64,000 bases of DNA from contig NZ_BDBH01000006.1 in NCBI RefSeq assembly GCF_001612885.1, positions 186,001 through 250,000 of the forward strand, read 5' to 3'. This DNA is from Nocardia harenae NBRC 108248 (GTDB taxonomy: Bacteria > Actinomycetota > Actinomycetes > Mycobacteriales > Mycobacteriaceae). Position numbers and translations under genes: made by a program. Of this stretch, positions 60,324-64,000 are shown one piece after another; within the stretch, counting starts at the first letter, position 1, and the number at the start of each line of letters is the position of its first letter. Below the pieces are notes generated by a model. It made no database searches. It worked only from the letters and a program-made list of their open reading frames with translations, and had not been told where the DNA came from.

Positions 60324-61019
60324 GTGTCCGGAGTGCGGGAATTGCTGGCGGTCGGCACCTTCGATCCGCTCGTCACGGCCGGCCCGGCGGTGGTGTGGGC
60401 GGTCGTGCTCACCTTCGTCTTCCTGGAGTGCGCGGTGCTGCTCGGGCTCTTCCTGCCCGGCGACTCCATGCTGGTCACCGCGGGCATCGTGATGGCGTCG
60501 CACGCCTCGGGCGAGGCGCACGTCTGGGCGCTCTCCGGTGGGGCCATGGCCGCCGCCATCGCGGGTAACCAGGTCGGGTACGTGATCGGCCAGCGCACCG
60601 GGCACCACATGGTGGCGCGGAAGAACGGCCGCTATATCAACGCCAAGAATTTGCAGCGGGTCGGCGAGTTGCTGCGCAAGCACGGCTTCCTCGCGGTGCT
60701 GGTGGCGCGCTGGATCCCCTGGGTGCGCACGCTCTGCCCGATGGTGGCGGGCGCGGCCGGGATGGACCACCGCAAGTACACGATCGCCAGCACCATCGGC
60801 GCCATCATCTGGGCCCCGGTGCTGTTGCTGATCGGCTACTACGCGGGCGGCTTCCTGCAGCGGCTGCCCTGGCTCATGCCGGTGGTCATCGTCGGGCTGG
60901 TGCTCGCGCTGGTGCTCGGCACGGTCTTCGGGATCAGGCAGTACCGCCAGGAGATGGCGCGGCCGATCGAGGACTACGACCTGGACACCATGCCGATCCA
61001 GGTGACCGGGGAGCGCTAG
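60324..61019 (+). CDS. DedA family membrane protein
   Basis: A 231-residue inner membrane protein, equal to Rv0364 in position. LGLFLPGDSMLVTAGIVMA near residue 43 and VARWIPWVRTLCPMVAGAAGM near 126 (the conserved R-x3-P-x2-R) define DedA. The family transports undecaprenyl phosphate or phospholipids and keeps membrane potential. GTG start. Divergent from fba with a 240-bp gap in which I see no gene. Confidence 0.92.
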   Translation: MSGVRELLAVGTFDPLVTAGPAVVWAVVLTFVFLECAVLLGLFLPGDSMLVTAGIVMASHASGEAHVWALSGGAMAAAIAGNQVGYVIGQRTGHHMVARKNGRYINAKNLQRVGELLRKHGFLAVLVARWIPWVRTLCPMVAGAAGMDHRKYTIASTIGAIIWAPVLLLIGYYAGGFLQRLPWLMPVVIVGLVLALVLGTVFGIRQYRQEMARPIEDYDLDTMPIQVTGER

Positions 61020-61022
61020 GCC

Positions 61023-62195
61023 CTAGAGCCCGGCGGCGGCGATCCGGTGGGCCGCCTCCATCAGCATCCAGCCGGAGAGCTGAACCGCCAGGTCGCGCTC
61101 CGGGACGGTGGAGGCGGTGACCGAGCCGCCGGTGGTGAAGCGGCCCGCGCCGACGCTGTTGCCGGGCAGTTGCGCGGGCTTGCTCCAGTCGTTGCCGAAG
61201 AGCGGCTCGCCCTCGACCTCCAGCCGGTTCGCCCATGCCGCCTCGGCCGAGGCCCTGACCAGCGCGGCGGCGATCCTGCGGTCCTCCTCCTGCACCGGGT
61301 CGTCGCCGGGCAGCATGATCGCGACCACCGCGAGGTAGCGCATGAGGATGCCGTTGAAGAGGCCGCCGTCGCCGCCACCGCCGCCGTTGATCACGTCGTT
61401 CGTCGACATGCGCGTGCGGACCGCGCCGAGCAGCCGGTGCACCCGGTCCAGGTGGCGCTGGGCGCCGGTGTGCGCGGCGAGCTCGGCATCCAGGCCGAGC
61501 ACGACGCCCTGGCAGTAGCTGAAGACCGGCCGCTCGAGCTCGCCGGAGGGCAGGTGGATGCCGTCCAGGATGAGCCCGGACTCCGGGTCGCGCAGCGTGG
61601 CGTCGAGCCAGTCCGACATCTCCTGGGCGCGGCCCCGGTAGCCGAGCCGGGCGAGCGCGATGGCGGCAGGGCCGTTGGCCGGTGCGTTGAAGAAGTCGGA
61701 GCCGATGCGCCAGGGCAGGCCGCCGCCGCGGGCCGGATCCCAGCCGTCGTAGAGCGCCTTCTCCAGCGCGGTGAGGGCGCGGCGGACGGGCAGGTCCTGG
61801 GTGCGCTCGGCGCGCTCCAGGGCGATGGCGAGCCAGGCCATGTCGTCGTAGTACTTGTTGGTCCAGCCGGTGAGGTTGCGCAGCCGGTGGCTGCGGGCCA
61901 GCGCGGCCACCCGGCGGCGGCGGGCCGGGGTCGGGACCCGGTTGGCGGCGTCCACCGCGCAGTCGATGAGGTGCGCCTGCCACCAGTAGTGCCAGTTGAA
62001 GAAGGCGCGCTCGCGCCGGGTGGCGGGCCAGCCGACCACGCCGAGCGCGGTGCGCGGCAGTACCCAGACCGAGCGCAGGTGCCGGGAGAGGATCGCCGAC
62101 TCGGCCATGTCCGCGCGCTCGGACCACAGCGCGGAGGTCGCCGCGCCGCTCGATTCGGACTGGGGGCGGCCGCTCCGCGAGGTCATACCGTCCAT
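61023..62195 (-). CDS. Glycoside hydrolase family 76 protein (alpha-1,6-mannanase-like, Rv0365c)
   Basis: A 390-residue (alpha/alpha)6 barrel protein. The GH76 catalytic Asp pair is in WTNKYYDDMAWLAIALE near residue 113; GGGLPWRIGSDFFNAPANGPAAIAL near 160 and YCQGVVLGLDAELAAH near 228 are also typical. Substrates are alpha-1,6-mannans such as the backbone of lipomannan and LAM. No signal peptide is seen, so it acts inside, or leaves by another route. It lies 3 bp from the convergent DedA stop, the order found in mycobacteria. Confidence 0.9.
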   Translation of the reverse strand: MDGMTSRSGRPQSESSGAATSALWSERADMAESAILSRHLRSVWVLPRTALGVVGWPATRRERAFFNWHYWWQAHLIDCAVDAANRVPTPARRRRVAALARSHRLRNLTGWTNKYYDDMAWLAIALERAERTQDLPVRRALTALEKALYDGWDPARGGGLPWRIGSDFFNAPANGPAAIALARLGYRGRAQEMSDWLDATLRDPESGLILDGIHLPSGELERPVFSYCQGVVLGLDAELAAHTGAQRHLDRVHRLLGAVRTRMSTNDVINGGGGGDGGLFNGILMRYLAVVAIMLPGDDPVQEEDRRIAAALVRASAEAAWANRLEVEGEPLFGNDWSKPAQLPGNSVGAGRFTTGGSVTASTVPERDLAVQLSGWMLMEAAHRIAAAGL

Positions 62196-62289
62196 GGTGC
62201 CAGGTCGGCGCGGGGATTCGCGGCCCATTCGTGACCGTTCCGGTCGTGTCCCGGCGCGGCGCGCCGGAGCGGCATGCGCGCGGCTCTCG

Positions 62290-62964
62290 TCACCAGGCGG
62301 TGCTCAGGTCGGCGTGCTGGCGGATCCAGGCGTGCATGGCGATGCCTGCCGCGACGCCCGCGTTGATGCTCCTGGTCGAGCCGAACTGGGCGATCGAGAC
62401 GGTGAGCGCGGCCGCGGCGCGCGCGTGGTCGGTGACGCCGGGGCCCTCCTGGCCGAAGAGCAGCAGGCAGTCGCGCGGGAGGGTGGCGGTCTCCAGCGGG
62501 ACCGCGCCGGGCACATTGTCCACCGCGACCACCCGCAACCCGGCACGCCGCGCGTACTCCGCGAGCTCGGCGGTGCTCCCGTGGTGCTCCAGGTGCTGGT
62601 AGCGGTCGGTCACCATGGCGCCACGCCGATTCCAGCGCCGCCTGCCGACGATGTGCACCGCGGCGGCGGCGAAGGCGTTGGCGGTGCGGACGACGGTGCC
62701 GATGTTCGCGTCGTGCCCGAAGTTCTCGATCGCCACGTGGAACGGGTGCCTGCGCGCGTCGATATCGGCGACGATCGCCTCCCGCCGCCAGTACCGGTAC
62801 GCGTCGACCACATTCCGCCGGTCCCCGGTTTCGAGCAGCTCCGGGTCGAGCCGCGGGTCGTCCGGCGGCGCGCTGCCGTACTCCGCGCGCCACGGCCCGA
62901 GCCCGTGCGGATGCTCCCCCCACTCCGTGGGTCCCACCTGCTCGGGCGTCTCGGGGTCGGGCAC
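62290..62964 (-). CDS. TrmH family RNA methyltransferase (SpoU)
   Basis: A 224-residue SPOUT methyltransferase. Motif 1 NFGHDANIGTVVRTANAF near residue 82, motif 2 LLLFGQEGPGV near 167 and motif 3 STRSINAGVAAGIAMHAW near 196 form the trefoil-knot SAM site. It probably makes a 2'-O-methyl in tRNA or rRNA. About 70 extra residues precede the domain. GTG start; an ATG-less 5' end leaves the start uncertain. Confidence 0.88.
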   Translation of the reverse strand: MPDPETPEQVGPTEWGEHPHGLGPWRAEYGSAPPDDPRLDPELLETGDRRNVVDAYRYWRREAIVADIDARRHPFHVAIENFGHDANIGTVVRTANAFAAAAVHIVGRRRWNRRGAMVTDRYQHLEHHGSTAELAEYARRAGLRVVAVDNVPGAVPLETATLPRDCLLLFGQEGPGVTDHARAAAALTVSIAQFGSTRSINAGVAAGIAMHAWIRQHADLSTAW

Positions 62965-62973
62965 CCGGACATG

Positions 62974-63294
62974 CTAGTACGTCGAGGCGGTCGAGCTGCC
63001 GGCGAAAAGGGCGATGAGGAAGGCGGCGATGATCACCAGGATGGTGAGGACCAGGATGACGGTGCCGATGATGCCGCAGATGTAGCCGGCCAGGACGGTG
63101 CTGCGGCCGCCGACGGCGCCGCCGGAGTTGTCGATCTCCGCGAGCGCCTTGCGGCCCATCACGAGGGCAACCGGGGCGAGGAACTGGCACAGCACGAGGC
63201 CGAGCACGCCCACAATGACGATGGCGGTGGCCTGCGGGTGGTCCGGCGGCCGGAAGTAGGGCTGCTGCGGGTACCCGGCCGGGGGGTAGGTCAT
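62974..63294 (-). CDS. DUF4190 domain-containing membrane protein
   Basis: A 106-residue protein: a Pro/Tyr/Gln-rich head (YPPAGYPQQPYFRPPDHP), then two helices (TAIVIVGVLGLVLCQFLAPVALVMG and GYICGIIGTVILVLTILVIIAAFLIALF) around a Gly-rich loop, the DUF4190 pattern. Function unknown. 9 bp before the TrmH-type gene, likely one transcript. Confidence 0.85.
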   Translation of the reverse strand: MTYPPAGYPQQPYFRPPDHPQATAIVIVGVLGLVLCQFLAPVALVMGRKALAEIDNSGGAVGGRSTVLAGYICGIIGTVILVLTILVIIAAFLIALFAGSSTASTY

Positions 63295-63331
63295 GCGCAG
63301 ATAGTACGGCCGCGTGCTCGCGGTGCCCCGG

Positions 63332-64000
63332 CTACGGGATCGAGGCGTGCGCGGCGGGATCGGCGAGCAGGTACTGCGCCGCGGCGTAGGTGGCCAGGAT
63401 GGCGCCCTCGGCCAGCCGCCGCGCGCGCTCGCCGCGCAGCAGCAGCCTGCGCAGCACGATGAGCCCGTCCGAGACGGTGAAGAGCAGCGCGCCGAGCCCG
63501 AGCCTGCTGCGCGGATCCTCGTCCGGCAGGACGACCCCGGCAACGGTCGGCGAGTTGGGCGCCAGATCGGGATCGGAGGCGAGCACCCCGGCCGCCCCGA
63601 GCGCCAGGCCGTACCCGGTGAGCGGCGCCGCCACCGCGGGCGCCTGCGCCCGCAGCAACCCGGCGGCCCCGGCCAGGGCCAGCAGCCGCGGCACCGCGGC
63701 GGCCGCGGTCGGCCGGGCCCCGCGCCGCCACCAGAGCGCGGCGTAGCAGCCCTGCATGACCCCGAACGCCGAGGCTCCCGCCACCAGCCTGCGGTCGTCG
63801 TCCGGGTCGATGAGCAGCACGTCGCCGACGGTGGCGGCGCCGAGCGCCGCGAGCAGCGTGCGCCGCCCGGCCGGGTCGATCGCCTTCCCCGCCACCGCGA
63901 CATCCGCGGCGAGCAGCGGCATGAGCAGCGGCTTGCCCAGCCACTGCCAGCGCTCGCGGCCGGTGACGGCGCCTGCGACGGTGAGCGCCGCCGCGGCCAG
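63332..64000 (-). CDS. Lysoplasmalogenase (YhhN family), 5' end outside the window
   Basis: At least 220 residues, cut by the window edge. The frame is open to base 64000 (LTVAGAVTGRERWQWLGKPL leads into MPLLAADVAVAG). Eight hydrophobic helices, DVLLIDPDDDRRLVAGASAF near the middle and LGALLFTVSDGLIVLRRLL near the C terminus match YhhN/TMEM86-like proteins, which hydrolyse the vinyl-ether bond of lysoplasmalogens; conserved Asp residues in DVLLI and SDGLI fit. Whether this one has that activity is not known. Confidence 0.82.
   Translation of the reverse strand: MAAAALTVAGAVTGRERWQWLGKPLLMPLLAADVAVAGKAIDPAGRRTLLAALGAATVGDVLLIDPDDDRRLVAGASAFGVMQGCYAALWWRRGARPTAAAAVPRLLALAGAAGLLRAQAPAVAAPLTGYGLALGAAGVLASDPDLAPNSPTVAGVVLPDEDPRSRLGLGALLFTVSDGLIVLRRLLLRGERARRLAEGAILATYAAAQYLLADPAAHASIP

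Overview
The window reads as chromosomal DNA from a mycolic-acid actinomycete, most likely Nocardia (a close relative such as Rhodococcus is possible). The evidence is very high GC content, frequent GTG starts, ATGA/GTGA stop-start overlaps, and a gene set typical of the group: PknG-GlnX-GlnH, F420-dependent Fgd, FprA, an EmbR-type regulator, a GH76 enzyme, a DUF4185 enzyme and a HadA/HadB fusion. Long stretches keep the gene neighbourhoods I remember from Mycobacterium tuberculosis: thiG-thiS-thiO/thiE-mutT3/glnX-glnH-pknG-ackA-pta-fgd1, rhodanese-metZ, and purA-Rv0358-Rv0359-Rv0360c-Rv0361 followed by fba-dedA-GH76-trmH. The window is therefore mostly core chromosome with small accessory inserts. 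I see no rRNA, tRNA, prophage, insertion sequence or CRISPR array.

Region by region. (1) 0-10 kb: an Ntn-hydrolase, then a seven-gene minus-strand operon (AtuA-like protein, acyl-CoA dehydrogenase, carboxyltransferase, biotin carboxylase, second dehydrogenase, enoyl-CoA hydratase, TetR) that looks like catabolism of a branched or isoprenoid acyl-CoA through an atypical acyl-CoA carboxylase. (2) 10-13 kb: a small membrane protein, an SRPBCC protein, an XRE-ImmA/PIN toxin-antitoxin-like pair and an unknown gene. (3) 13.6-19.7 kb: secreted lipase, secreted LVIVD-repeat protein, a class III cyclase homologue and an ABC transporter. (4) 19.8-22.8 kb: thiamine genes. (5) 22.8-32.7 kb: MutT3, the GlnX-GlnH-PknG signalling operon, acetate-overflow enzymes Pta-AckA and a HAD phosphatase. 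(6) 32.7-37 kb: SnoaL-like protein, TetR, methyltransferase, Fgd, and a MarR/DJ-1 pair under a double-palindrome leaderless promoter. (7) 37-41 kb: metZ and a rhodanese behind a SAM-IV riboswitch; fprA with a candidate IdeR iron box. (8) 41-48 kb: amidohydrolase, DUF456 protein, a toxin-antitoxin pair whose toxin is frameshifted at a slippery heptamer, alpha-methylacyl-CoA racemase, a MocR regulator, MGMT, and a small lipoprotein cluster with a broken member. (9) 48-64 kb: purA, a site-2 protease, FUSC and DUF3151 proteins, a large PPQAP-repeat membrane protein, HadA/HadB fusion, DUF4185 enzyme, EmbR-like regulator, fba, DedA, GH76, TrmH-type methyltransferase, DUF4190 protein and a truncated lysoplasmalogenase.

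The pieces most worth attention are the AtuA-type carboxylase operon, the frameshifted HigB-like toxin with a canonical minus-1 slippery site, the EmbR/DUF4185 cell-wall neighbourhood, and several well-formed operators (MarR double palindrome, SAM-IV riboswitch, IdeR box, twin GTAAC-N3-GTTAC palindromes). All functional calls come from reading the sequence and recalled family knowledge; no database search was run.
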